64,000 nucleotides of DNA, taken from NCBI GenBank assembly GCA_017527205.1, contig JAFXQK010000023.1:1-64000 (forward strand), in the 5' to 3' direction. Shown here in pieces: positions 42,561-50,899 of this stretch; position 1 is the first letter of the stretch; each line of letters begins with the position of its first letter. This stretch comes from Lachnospiraceae bacterium. Its GTDB lineage: Bacteria; Bacillota; Clostridia; Lachnospirales; Lachnospiraceae. Position numbers and translations under genes: made by a program. A model generated the notes under the pieces. It did not search any database and was not told the origin of the DNA. It saw only the letters and a program-made list of their open reading frames with translations.

Positions 42561-45125
42561 TCATTCCATCCTCCCTGCGTACTCATAACCAGCTCCCTCA
42601 ACGGCTGCCTTGATGGATGCCTCGTCGATGTCCTTAGAGCTTGTGATCGTTACCAGATTCTCCTCGTGGGATGCCACGGCCTCCTGAATTCCGTCAATTG
42701 CCTCGAGTGCCTTTTTTACGTGAGCCTCACAATGTGCACACATCATTCCGTTTACTTTGATTTTCATCTCGTTCTTTTCCTTTCTTGTTTCTTTGTTAAT
42801 TGCTTCGTTTCTTGTTTCCTTTTGTATCAGATTCCCTGTGACGGGCTTCTTTACGACCCGATCCCTACTGCCGTTGTAGGGCTTAATCCAATTGAGCCTT
42901 AGTGCGTTCGATACCACGCAAAAGCTAGATAATCCCATGGCTGCCGCACCAAACATCGGATTGAGCTCCCAGCCGAAGGCCGCAACGTAACAGCCTGCTG
43001 CCAAGGGAATGCCTAGGACATTATAAAAGAATGCCCAGAAAAGATTCTCATGAATGTTCCGCAAAGTGCTTCGCGAAATCCTGATGGCCGCCGCAACGTC
43101 CCGAATACTACTCTTCATTAAAACCACGTCCGCCGCATCTATGGCAACATCCGTTCCCGCGCCGATGGCTATTCCTAGATCCGCAGAAGTTAGGGCAGGT
43201 GCATCATTAATGCCATCTCCAACCATGGTAACCTTTCCATGCTCCATGAGCTGCCTGATGACCGCCTCCTTGCCGTCGGGCTTTACGGATGCAACCACCT
43301 CATCTACGCCAGCCTGCTTTGCAATGGCGGAGGCAGTCACCTCATTGTCACCCGTCAGCATCACGGTATGGATTCCCATTTGCTTCAGCTCTGCGATTGC
43401 TTTTGGTGAATCCTCCTTAATCACGTCAGACACTCCAAGGATTCCAAGGAGCCTCCCCGCCTTAGCCATGAGAACGGGCGTCTTTCCATCCAGTGCCAGC
43501 TTTTCCAGCTTCTGCGCGATCTCAACGCCAACCTTGCCGACCACGCTCTCCAAATACTTCTGATTTCCTCCGTGAATTTCTTCCCCGCCGCATCTGGCTT
43601 TCAATCCATTTCCGGAAAGCACTTCAAACTCCGTGGTCTCCGCAAGGGGGATCTCCTTCTCCATGGCATATTCCGTAACGGCCTTGGCGATGGGATGCTC
43701 GCTCTTGGACTCCAGTGCATAGGCGACTGTCAGCAGCTCCTTTTCTGAAACGCCATTCACGGGAATCAAATCCGTCACCTTCATCTCTCCCGTGGTAATG
43801 GTCCCCGTTTTATCCAGCGCAAGGATTTGCGTCCTTCCCGCCTGCTCCAAGGAGGCTGCGGTCTTAAACAGAATTCCTGTCCTCGCTGCAATGCCATTTC
43901 CAACCATGATGGCTACGGGCGTTGCCAGCCCAAGGGCACAGGGACAACTGATCACAAGGACGGATACTGCCCTTGCGATGGCATATCCGACGGTCTGCCC
44001 TGCCACGAGCCAAGCACAAAAGGTAACTAGCGCTATTCCGATGACCACTGGCACAAACACACCCGATACCTTGTCTGCAATCTTTGCGATCGGCGCTTTC
44101 GTCGCCGCCGCATCACTCACCATCCGAATGATGGCCGAAAGAGTTGTATCCTCGCCGACCCTTGTCGCCTCGCAAACCATATATCCCGAGGTGTTCATGG
44201 TTGCCGCTGAAACCACATCGCCAACGCCTTTTTCTACGGGAACGCTCTCGCCAGTCAGTGCGGATTCGTTTACGGCACTCTCGCCTTCCACCACGACGCC
44301 ATCCACGGGGATCGCATCGCCAGGCCTTACCGCAAACCGATCCCCAACCTTGACGCTCTCAATGGGCACCGTATTTTCCTTGCCATCTCGAAGAACCACT
44401 GCCGTCTTGGGCGACAAATTCATTAGTCCCTTTAGGGCATTGGTGGTTTTTCCTTTCGATCTGGCCTCCAGCATTTTCCCAACGGTAATCAACGTAAGGA
44501 TCATGGCTGCCGCCTCAAAATAAAACTGATCCATGTAATACATGGTCCGCTCTTCATTTCCCTGAAGAACCGTCCCCGTCATGGCAAAAAGCGCGAACAC
44601 GCTATACGAAAAGGATGCAGTTGCCCCTAATGCTACAAGCGTATCCATGTTGGGTGACCCATGCATGATTCCCCTGAATCCACTGATGAAAAACCTCTGG
44701 TTGATCACCATAACCATCCCTGATAAGAGCAGCTGCCATAAGCCCATGGCCACGTGGTTCCCCTGCAGGAAGCCAGGCAACGGCCAGTTCCATAGCATAT
44801 GCCCCATGGATACATACATCAGCGGGATTAACAAAGCGATGGAAGCCAAGAGTCTTTTCTTCATCTTAGGTGTCTCAGTATCCTTTAGGGAATCCTCTGC
44901 TGCGGCATTAGAATTCTTCTCCCCGCTGCCCTTTAAGCTGGCCCCATAGCCTGCCGCTTCGACAGCCGCGATGATATCCTCCGCCCGCGCCGTTCCTTCA
45001 ACGCCCATGGAGTTAGTGAGCAGGCTTACCGCACAGCTCTCAACACCATCAACGGCATTCACTGCCTTCTCAACCCTTGTCTGGCATGCGGCGCAGCTCA
45101 TTCCCGAAACCTTGTATTGTACCAT
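42561..45125 (-). CDS. copA: Copper-exporting P1B-ATPase with N- and C-terminal metal-binding domains
   Basis: 854 residues. N-terminal HMA domain (Cys11-Ala-Ala-Cys14, [15 protein letters not shown]), eight membrane helices with the CPC ion site ([13 protein letters not shown]), the TGES and DKTGT motifs, the SEHP motif and the [12 protein letters not shown] hinge. After the last helix a charged linker leads to a second, C-terminal HMA domain ([15 protein letters not shown], about 787-854) that looks like a CopZ chaperone. The internal ATG at 42767 has AAGGAAAAGAACGAG upstream, so free chaperone may also be made. Second gene after csoR. Exports Cu(I) from the cytosol. Confidence 0.95.
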   Translation of the reverse strand: MVQYKVSGMSCAACQTRVEKAVNAVDGVESCAVSLLTNSMGVEGTARAEDIIAAVEAAGYGASLKGSGEKNSNAAAEDSLKDTETPKMKKRLLASIALLIPLMYVSMGHMLWNWPLPGFLQGNHVAMGLWQLLLSGMVMVINQRFFISGFRGIMHGSPNMDTLVALGATASFSYSVFALFAMTGTVLQGNEERTMYYMDQFYFEAAAMILTLITVGKMLEARSKGKTTNALKGLMNLSPKTAVVLRDGKENTVPIESVKVGDRFAVRPGDAIPVDGVVVEGESAVNESALTGESVPVEKGVGDVVSAATMNTSGYMVCEATRVGEDTTLSAIIRMVSDAAATKAPIAKIADKVSGVFVPVVIGIALVTFCAWLVAGQTVGYAIARAVSVLVISCPCALGLATPVAIMVGNGIAARTGILFKTAASLEQAGRTQILALDKTGTITTGEMKVTDLIPVNGVSEKELLTVAYALESKSEHPIAKAVTEYAMEKEIPLAETTEFEVLSGNGLKARCGGEEIHGGNQKYLESVVGKVGVEIAQKLEKLALDGKTPVLMAKAGRLLGILGVSDVIKEDSPKAIAELKQMGIHTVMLTGDNEVTASAIAKQAGVDEVVASVKPDGKEAVIRQLMEHGKVTMVGDGINDAPALTSADLGIAIGAGTDVAIDAADVVLMKSSIRDVAAAIRISRSTLRNIHENLFWAFFYNVLGIPLAAGCYVAAFGWELNPMFGAAAMGLSSFCVVSNALRLNWIKPYNGSRDRVVKKPVTGNLIQKETRNEAINKETRKEKNEMKIKVNGMMCAHCEAHVKKALEAIDGIQEAVASHEENLVTITSSKDIDEASIKAAVEGAGYEYAGRME

Positions 45126-45155
45126 ACTTCACTCCTCTACCAAAAACAATGCTAC

Positions 45156-45494
45156 TTACTTCATAAGCTTTTGCAATGTCGTAACGAGCTCATCAATCAC
45201 TTCATCATTGCCTTCCCTGATGTTATCCGCCACGCAGGTTCGCATATGATTTGCAAGCAACACCTTATTAAAGCTATTTAGCGCACTGGTAATCGCGGAT
45301 ACCTGTATCAGGATATCCGTACAGTAAGCATCGTTTTCCAGCATTCCCTCGACGCCTCGTACCTGTCCTTCAATCCGCTTTAAGCGATTCATGAGATCCT
45401 TGTATTCCTTCTCATCGCGCTCCTTATGCTTTCCTGAACAGCAGCATTCCCCAACCTTCCGCATTTCATCCATGTGATTCCTATGTTCTGACAT
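45156..45494 (-). CDS. csoR: Copper-sensing repressor CsoR
   Basis: 112 residues, all-helical DUF156 fold. The Cu(I) ligands are present: Cys58 (YCTDIL), His83 and Cys87 (NHMRTCV). A Cys-rich N-terminal extension (GECCCSGKH) is extra. Apo-CsoR represses; copper binding releases it. Two pseudo-palindromic GC-rich operator sites sit in its own promoter, so csoR and copA are autoregulated. The ATG follows AAAGGAGA. It precedes copA by 30 bp. Confidence 0.95.
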   Translation of the reverse strand: MSEHRNHMDEMRKVGECCCSGKHKERDEKEYKDLMNRLKRIEGQVRGVEGMLENDAYCTDILIQVSAITSALNSFNKVLLANHMRTCVADNIREGNDEVIDELVTTLQKLMK

Positions 45495-45512
45495 TAGAAT
45501 CTCCTTTCACAT

Positions 45513-45529
45513 ATACCCCTATAGGGTAT
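45513..45529. promoter_or_regulatory. CsoR operator 1
   Basis: ATACCC-CTATA-GGGTAT, downstream of the start point, between promoter and csoR ribosome site. Its half-sites match known CsoR operators. Confidence 0.8.
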
Positions 45530-45542
45530 CCATCTATTTGCT

Positions 45543-45572
45543 ATCATATACCCCATCGGAGTATGTTGTCAA
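45543..45572 (-). promoter_or_regulatory. csoR-copA promoter with embedded operator 2
   Basis: TTGACA, 18 bp, TATGAT on the minus strand. The spacer holds a second operator-like site, ATACCCCATCGGAGTAT (45548-45564), whose centre is 35 bp from that of operator 1. Confidence 0.85.
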
Positions 45573-45577
45573 TAAGA

Positions 45578-45612
45578 AAAAGCGTGCGAAGTAAATCCTT
45601 CACACGCTTCAT
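45578..45612 (-). terminator. Terminator after the HAD phosphatase gene
   Basis: AAGCGTGTGAAG pairs with CTTCGCACGCTT (one mismatch-type G-T), followed by TTTCTTATT on the minus strand. It ends the metal-riboswitch operon. Confidence 0.85.
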
Positions 45613-45616
45613 GTTC

Positions 45617-46273
45617 TCATTCAGCTTGATACACCGAATCGATATTCCTTTTCGTCTTTCTCATTTCTCTTGATTCTTGTTTCACCATAGCCCTGATCAT
45701 TTCCCAGCCCGCGCATCGTCTATACTCTTTGCCAAAAAGCTCACACTCTTGATTCCATGGCCGATCATAGACTAACACCTTTAAGCTCGGCCAACGCTCA
45801 AAAAATCTAAATGCCGCCGGAGAATCCTCTATGGCATAATCAAAATGCATCTGATAAAAATCTTCCAGCTCCAGATTGAAATCACTCTCTTTGATAAAGC
45901 CAGTCCGTCCATATTTATTCAGGCAAAACAGCTTCGCTCGTTCCAGTCCATGCTGATCCAGCCAAAGGCGCGAAGGCTCATAAGAACTGCTTGGTCGCCC
46001 CGTAATAATGGACACCTCATATCCCTTGTCAATCCACTCATTTAGTGTTTCGACAGCGCCAGGCGTCTCCTCATAAGACAGCAGAATTTCTGGATTGTGT
46101 GCTTTGATCATCATATGCTCATACTGCTCTCGCGTCAAAGAAAAGGATTTCTGCAAATCAAAGTACTTCATGTCCTCGTATGGCACATGCTTTCCGAACA
46201 GCTCTACAACAAGCTCCGAAAAATGCCGCGCGGTTTCACATAAGCAGTCGTCAAAATCTACATAAATATTCAT
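45617..46273 (-). CDS. HAD-superfamily phosphatase, 5'-nucleotidase-like
   Basis: 218 residues. HAD motif I is MNIYVDFDDCLCET (Asp nucleophile and general acid two residues on), motif II ITGRPSSS, and the acidic motif IV YAIEDSPAAFRFF. Overall shape resembles the 5'(3')-deoxyribonucleotidase-like branch (NT5C-type, small C1 cap). The substrate is unknown. It is the last gene after the Cys-rich protein, separated by 15 bp, and shares the transcript that begins at the NiCo riboswitch unless an unseen promoter intervenes. Confidence 0.85.
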   Translation of the reverse strand: MNIYVDFDDCLCETARHFSELVVELFGKHVPYEDMKYFDLQKSFSLTREQYEHMMIKAHNPEILLSYEETPGAVETLNEWIDKGYEVSIITGRPSSSYEPSRLWLDQHGLERAKLFCLNKYGRTGFIKESDFNLELEDFYQMHFDYAIEDSPAAFRFFERWPSLKVLVYDRPWNQECELFGKEYRRCAGWEMIRAMVKQESREMRKTKRNIDSVYQAE

Positions 46274-46288
46274 TCCTTCGTAATTCTC

Positions 46289-47182
46289 CTAAAACAAATC
46301 CAACATGCTGTCCAAATAAATCTCTTCCCTTACCTTTAATTGATACTCTGGCTTGGTCAGGTAGTAAAGTAAAAATTCTAGCACGATCGCGCTACCCAGG
46401 CCGCGTCCTTCGATCTTATACTCAGAAAAGCCCTTCGGCGCATAGATCTTCTGAATGTCATCAATGCCGATAAAGCCAGGATTCTGCATCGCATCAGAAA
46501 ATCGATAGCCCCGCGACGCAATTGGTGAAACACAAACATGTTCCTCGCAGGCTTCCCCAAGACTTTTTCGGCTGACATTTTCATAGCAATTCTTTCTGTC
46601 ATGGCACTCAAACCAGCAGCATTCGTTACACAAAAATTCTATCTTCCGCTTTTGCACGTCCGTCAATGTATCTAGCTTTTCCAATTCTTTATTCAGCCGA
46701 AAATCAGGAACGACATAGCGGAAATCCTCACGATTTAATTCCTCCTCTAGCTGTTGAAAATCCATCAGTACCTTCGTCGTCGAGGAGACAAAATAATACG
46801 CAGGATACTTTGACTTTATGTAATCCAACAACAAATCGGAATAGATTACAATTCCATTCTGCGCTACTCCGTTCTTCTCAAACAGGGCACATAATTCATT
46901 ACATTTCCTATCAGAAAGATGCTCTTTTCTAAGCAGGGAATTGCTGAATGTAAGACATGCAGAAATGTCATATTCCTTCATGAGCGCGGCGACATTTTCT
47001 GGATGCTCTTCCCCAAAGCCCACGCGGCCCCCGCCCCAGATACAGTCCCATGGGGCGCCATAAATGGAACCAATTTCACACCAATCATAAAAATATTCCA
47101 TATGCTCCCGAAAAAGTGGAAGAAATACCTTGTATAAATCATAGAATTCAAATAGTCCTGGAAGATGATAGGAAATCTTCAT
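46289..47182 (-). CDS. Cys-cluster protein, U32-peptidase-like barrel
   Basis: 297 residues, not securely assigned. YYFVSSTTKVLMDF, DFRYVVPDFRLNKELEKL and the block CNECCWFECHDRKNCYE recall the layout of U32/TIM-barrel proteins that carry a 4Fe-4S site: a beta-strand pattern with late cysteines. A GIDDIQKIYAPKGFSEYKIEGRG segment (split here as GIDDIQKIYAPKGF and SEYKIEGRG) continues the barrel. No signal peptide. The start chosen has GGAG upstream; an ATG 15 bp earlier overlaps the preceding stop codon. It lies between a radical SAM gene and a HAD phosphatase gene with almost no gaps, so the three probably act together. Confidence 0.7.
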   Translation of the reverse strand: MKISYHLPGLFEFYDLYKVFLPLFREHMEYFYDWCEIGSIYGAPWDCIWGGGRVGFGEEHPENVAALMKEYDISACLTFSNSLLRKEHLSDRKCNELCALFEKNGVAQNGIVIYSDLLLDYIKSKYPAYYFVSSTTKVLMDFQQLEEELNREDFRYVVPDFRLNKELEKLDTLTDVQKRKIEFLCNECCWFECHDRKNCYENVSRKSLGEACEEHVCVSPIASRGYRFSDAMQNPGFIGIDDIQKIYAPKGFSEYKIEGRGLGSAIVLEFLLYYLTKPEYQLKVREEIYLDSMLDLF

Positions 47183-47197
47183 GCGTTTCCACTCCAT

Positions 47198-48070
47198 TCA
47201 AAAAAGGCTCATCTGCTCGTATTTTTCAGGTATCTCCTGCATATATCGGAAGCACTCCTCGGGAGAGTACATGATACCATGGGCTTTACAGGTGTTCCTA
47301 AATAACGACATCAGCACCCTGGATTTTGGGCTGGGTAGCACATACGCATTTCCGTAGCGCTGAATGTATTGTTGCTTCAATCCTGGGAAATGCTTGTCCA
47401 GCGCTGCATAATAGTACTCTCTGTCACCCTCTCGCAGGGTCAGTCCCATGTCAAAGCATATGATGCCCTTGACGCCGACACGAATGCATTCCTCCAAGAT
47501 TGCCTTGACATTCTCCTCCGTATCATTGATGAAGGGGAGAATCGGCGTCAGCCAGACCACTGTCGGAATGCCGCGCTCCTGCAGCTTCTCCAGCACCTCA
47601 ATGCGCCGCTTGGTATTACAAACATTGGGTTCGATGATGCGGCAAAGCTCATCGTCATAGGTTGTCAATGTAATCTGCACCACGCATTTTGCATCTCGGT
47701 TGATTTTCTCCAGCAAATCAATATCCTGCAAAATACGGTCTGATTTTGTCTGCACGGCCACGCCAAATCCTTGCCGCAGGATGACCTCAAGACACTTTCT
47801 CGTCAGGCGCAACTGTTCCTCACAATGCATGTAGGGATCGGACATGGAACCCGTCCCAATCATGCCCTTCCTTCGTTTCGACTTCAGTGCCGCCTCCAAA
47901 AGCTCTGGCGCATTTTGCTTTACTTCGATGTCTTCAAAGTCGTGCGTAAACTGATAGCACTTGCTCCTGCTGTCACAGTAAATGCAGCCATGCGTGCACC
48001 CGCGATATAGATTCATTCCATAATGTCCACCGCTTCCAGTGAGGATTCCCTTCGCGTCCACAAAGTGCAT
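47198..48070 (-). CDS. Radical SAM protein, SPL/Rv2578c-like
   Basis: 290 residues. The radical SAM motif is Cys25-x3-Cys29-x2-Cys32 in RGCTHGCIYCDSRSKCY, with GTGSMSDPYMHCEE and VQTKSDRILQDIDLL typical of the SplB/Rv2578c-like group. It contains one 4Fe-4S cluster and uses S-adenosylmethionine; the target is not known. The ribosome site GGAG follows the stop codon of the metal exporter gene at once, showing that they are co-transcribed. The late Cys in FRNTCKAHG may be structural. Confidence 0.88.
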   Translation of the reverse strand: MHFVDAKGILTGSGGHYGMNLYRGCTHGCIYCDSRSKCYQFTHDFEDIEVKQNAPELLEAALKSKRRKGMIGTGSMSDPYMHCEEQLRLTRKCLEVILRQGFGVAVQTKSDRILQDIDLLEKINRDAKCVVQITLTTYDDELCRIIEPNVCNTKRRIEVLEKLQERGIPTVVWLTPILPFINDTEENVKAILEECIRVGVKGIICFDMGLTLREGDREYYYAALDKHFPGLKQQYIQRYGNAYVLPSPKSRVLMSLFRNTCKAHGIMYSPEECFRYMQEIPEKYEQMSLF

Positions 48071-48085
48071 ATTCTTTCATACTCC

Positions 48086-49063
48086 TTATTGCTGCTCTGC
48101 ATGTCTGTTGTCCAATTCATTACTGCCAGTCTCTTCCCTTGAGTCTTCTTTCTCCGCATCCGCCTCACACGCATATGCCATCTCTGTGGATTGCTTTTCC
48201 TCGGGATTGACGTGAATCATCACATGCTTCACGTTGGGGAAGTTGTTCTCCACGGCATCATGTACGTTCTCTGCAATTTCATGGGCATCGACCAATGAGA
48301 TGTCCCTTTGTACCGCGATTTCAAGATCAACATATAGTTTATTTCCGAATTGTCTGGTGCGAAGAAGATCAATATGCTTTACGCCCGGCTGTCCTTCGAC
48401 AAAGTCTTTGATGTTTTGCTCCAACGCATTGTCGCAGGAGGTATCCAGCATTTTGTTCAGGGCGTCCCTGGAAATGTCATAAGCTACCTTTAGGATGAAA
48501 ATGCAGATAATCACGCTGGCAATCGGATCCATAAAGGGGAACCCCAGCTTTGCCATGCCAATGCCGATAAAGGATCCGACGGAGGAAATTGCATCTGAGC
48601 GATGATGCCACGCATCTGCCTTAAATGCCGCGGAATCCAGCTTCTTCGCATAGATATATGTATACCAGAACATGCCCTCCTTGACAACAATGGAGACGAC
48701 TGCAGCAATCAGCGGCAAGGCTGTAGGTATTTCGATGGTTTGCTGTTCAAAAAGGAGCTTATGAACGCCCGCATAGCCGATACCAATGCCCGTTCCAGCC
48801 AAAATCAGACCCAAAATCAGGGAAGCAACACATTCCAAACGTTCATGCCCATAGGGATGCTCTGCATCCTCCTTCTGTTGTGACAATCTAACGCCAACAT
48901 AGGCGATCAGCGTCGCAAACACGTCCGACAGGGAATGGACTGCGTCAGAAATCATGGCTCCAGATTTTCCGAGAATGCCAGAAAACAGTTTAAAGGCAGC
49001 CAAGAGCACGTTGCCCAAGATACCAATTCGAGACAATCTCTTTAGAATTTTTTTCTCCTCCAT
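48086..49063 (-). CDS. Cation diffusion facilitator, NiCo-riboswitch-controlled metal exporter
   Basis: 325 residues. Six membrane helices with the CDF metal motifs HSLSDVFATL (helix 2) and HHRSDAISSVGSFIG (helix 5; His-x3-Asp type), then a cytoplasmic ferredoxin-like domain with HIDLLRTRQFGNKLYVDLEI and VHDAVENNFPNVKHVMIHVNP. An acidic tail follows. It expels divalent metal against protons. The start chosen has GGAGG upstream. A NiCo (czcD) riboswitch lies in its leader, pointing to Co2+ and Ni2+; such riboswitches have also been proposed to sense Fe2+. Confidence 0.93.
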   Translation of the reverse strand: MEEKKILKRLSRIGILGNVLLAAFKLFSGILGKSGAMISDAVHSLSDVFATLIAYVGVRLSQQKEDAEHPYGHERLECVASLILGLILAGTGIGIGYAGVHKLLFEQQTIEIPTALPLIAAVVSIVVKEGMFWYTYIYAKKLDSAAFKADAWHHRSDAISSVGSFIGIGMAKLGFPFMDPIASVIICIFILKVAYDISRDALNKMLDTSCDNALEQNIKDFVEGQPGVKHIDLLRTRQFGNKLYVDLEIAVQRDISLVDAHEIAENVHDAVENNFPNVKHVMIHVNPEEKQSTEMAYACEADAEKEDSREETGSNELDNRHAEQQ

Positions 49064-49112
49064 GGCAAGATCCTCCATTCACACAGATACTCATTTCACT
49101 GTCTCGGGATTG

Positions 49113-49156
49113 AAAAAGGTATATCCCGGAACAAAACGTAGTCCCGCAGATATACC
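49113..49156 (-). terminator. Riboswitch-controlled intrinsic terminator
   Basis: GGTATATC pairs with GATATACC, followed by TTTTTC on the minus strand. The 5' arm overlaps the closing helix of the aptamer, so metal-bound aptamer and terminator cannot form together: an ON switch. Confidence 0.85.
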
Positions 49157-49238
49157 TTATGCTTTCATCTGCTGTCGTATTCACGACCCGGCCACATACG
49201 CCCAAAAGAAGCGCATTGCCTGCTCTGTTTGTACTGTA
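49127..49238 (-). ncRNA. NiCo (czcD) riboswitch
   Basis: The minus-strand leader contains the conserved NiCo junction elements in order: GAGCAGGCAATG, a hairpin, GGCCGGG, the hairpin GTCGTGAATACGAC, AGCAGATGA and, closing, ATCTGCGGGACT. These match the four-way junction of the czcD motif as I recall it. It precedes a CDF exporter, the classic NiCo-controlled gene. The expression platform is the overlapping terminator. Confidence 0.9.
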
Positions 49239-49280
49239 GATGCACTTTATGTGTAGATTGCAGTGCAAAGAGTTTTTAAT

Positions 49281-49309
49281 ATTTTAACATACGGCATATG
49301 CTTTGTCAA
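49281..49309 (-). promoter_or_regulatory. Promoter of the NiCo riboswitch operon
   Basis: TTGACA, 17 bp, TAAAAT on the minus strand, about 45 bp before the aptamer. Confidence 0.8.
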
Positions 49310-49394
49310 TTTGCCAGCAATTTGTGGCACGGGGACTGCAGGCTGCCAAATTGAAACAATTTTGTTATAAATATTCCCTGACGCAAGTCTGTAA

Positions 49395-49423
49395 TTGACT
49401 TTTCAAATTCCATACTATAAACT
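49395..49423 (+). promoter_or_regulatory. Promoter of the GGDEF gene
   Basis: TTGACT, 17 bp, TAAACT, about 50 bp upstream of the start codon. Confidence 0.6.
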
Positions 49424-49471
49424 ATGTAAGTTAGATACATAGGTGCCTGTCTTATATGAGGATTTATTACG

Positions 49472-50821
49472 ATGAGTAAAGGAAAAAAACGAATTAGCAC
49501 TGCAACAAAATACCTGGTGCTCGCCTGTACTTTTTTATTGGCGATCAATCTGGTCTTAGGTATTGTTTTGACGTCGCAGTCAAAGAAAGGCATGACTGCC
49601 TTACTCCAGAGCAAGATGCTGGATGCCGCGAACATTGCGGCCGCCTCCATGGACGGAGATCTCATGGCATCCATCTCCTCCCAGGACGCGCAGACTGGCT
49701 CAGAGAATTTTCAGAAGGTTCTTAGCTCCCTGCGCCTGTTTCTCGATCACATGGACATGAAATATATCTATGCCGTAAAGCACGTCAGCGGGCAGAGCTT
49801 TGTCTTCCTTGCCGACCCGGATCCCATAGATCCCGGACAGTTCGGCGAACCCATTGTCTATACGAAGGCGCTGGAAAAAGCCAGCCAAGGGATCGCCTCC
49901 GTGGATGAAAACCCCTTTTCCGACCGTTGGGGCAAATTCTACAGTGCCTACAGCCCCGTGTACGATTCCGAGGGTAACCTCGTCTGTATCATCGGTGTGG
50001 ACTATGACGCCGCGTGGTTTGAGGACATGATCGCCATGCATACGGCAAGCATCCTAATCATCTGTACGCTCTCCGTGCTGATCGGTGCTTTCATTGTTTT
50101 GTTGATTTCCAATCGGTTTCAAAGAAGGTTCCGCATCTTGTCTGATGAGCTTTCCTCTCTCTCCGATGAAGTCAATGCGCTGAACAAGGAGATGGCTCCC
50201 CCCGAAGAGTTTCACGCCAAGCCTTCCAGACAGCCTGCGGAAGCAGAAGAAGATTCCCCTTCTCACGTTGGTACCTTCGATGCTCTGGAAAACAAAATCA
50301 AACAGACAAGACAGGACATGAGGCAATACGCTTCTTACGTTCACGAGCAGGATTTCACGGATCCATTGACAGGCGTCGGCAATAAAATGGCCTATCAGGA
50401 GCTTACCAGAGACATGGATCTGAAGATTGCCGACGGCGTGGCAGATTTTTGCATCGCCATGTTTGACGTCGATGGACTCAGGCAGATCAATGACGAGTAT
50501 GGTCTCAATGCAGGAGATCAGGTGATATTTGATACGGCAACTCTTTTGCTGCAGGCGTTTCGTCCCGAAACCATTTTCCGCATTGGCAGCGATGAGTTTA
50601 TTGTTTTGGCGCAAGACTTCACTGCAAAGGATTTGGAGCACTCCTTAAACGTCATCGAGACTGCGCAAAGAAAGGAAAAATCTCAGAAGGATGCGACAAA
50701 GCAGACTCCTTCCCTAGCCAAGGGCGTTGCCTTCTTTGATGCCAAACAGGATCATTCCTGTAATGACGTATTGAAACGCGCCAACAAAATGCTAAAGCAA
50801 AACAAAGCGGCCTCCAAATAA
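49472..50821 (+). CDS. Membrane GGDEF protein with GSDEF active-site motif
   Basis: 449 residues. Membrane helix (ATKYLVLACTFLLAINLVLG), extracellular PAS/Cache-like sensor (about 38-185, RWGKFYSAYSPVYDSEGNLV), a second helix (ASILIICTLSVLIGAFIVLL), a coiled linker with an acidic segment, and a GGDEF domain (FTDPLTGVGNK, FDVDGLRQINDEYG). The signature at 372-376 is GSDEF, and the RxxD inhibitory site is absent. It may make c-di-GMP, since some GSDEF enzymes work, or only bind GTP. It stands alone, with promoter and terminator. Confidence 0.88.
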   Translation: MSKGKKRISTATKYLVLACTFLLAINLVLGIVLTSQSKKGMTALLQSKMLDAANIAAASMDGDLMASISSQDAQTGSENFQKVLSSLRLFLDHMDMKYIYAVKHVSGQSFVFLADPDPIDPGQFGEPIVYTKALEKASQGIASVDENPFSDRWGKFYSAYSPVYDSEGNLVCIIGVDYDAAWFEDMIAMHTASILIICTLSVLIGAFIVLLISNRFQRRFRILSDELSSLSDEVNALNKEMAPPEEFHAKPSRQPAEAEEDSPSHVGTFDALENKIKQTRQDMRQYASYVHEQDFTDPLTGVGNKMAYQELTRDMDLKIADGVADFCIAMFDVDGLRQINDEYGLNAGDQVIFDTATLLLQAFRPETIFRIGSDEFIVLAQDFTAKDLEHSLNVIETAQRKEKSQKDATKQTPSLAKGVAFFDAKQDHSCNDVLKRANKMLKQNKAASK

Positions 50822-50846
50822 AAAAGTCCAAAATAAAAATAGCTAA

Positions 50847-50880
50847 AAAAACGGAGTCTCCTGACGGTGACTCCGTTTTA
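50847..50880. terminator. Bidirectional terminator
   Basis: AAAACGGAGTC pairs with GACTCCGTTTT around a 10-nt loop. It serves the GGDEF gene and the convergent GLUG gene. Confidence 0.9.
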
Positions 50881-50899
50881 ATCGTCTGTGTTTTCTTGA

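Noticed and set aside
42376..42588. 70-codon frame starting with ATG at the remnant
   Set aside because: It reads through the terminator hairpin and has no ribosome site; it was kept only as a gene remnant.
43792..44523. Open frame of 243 codons on the plus strand
   Set aside because: It is antisense to copA and has the Thr/Ser/Pro-rich composition of a shadow frame.
49079..49471. Leader considered as a yybP-ykoY manganese riboswitch
   Set aside because: The order of conserved elements fits the NiCo motif instead.
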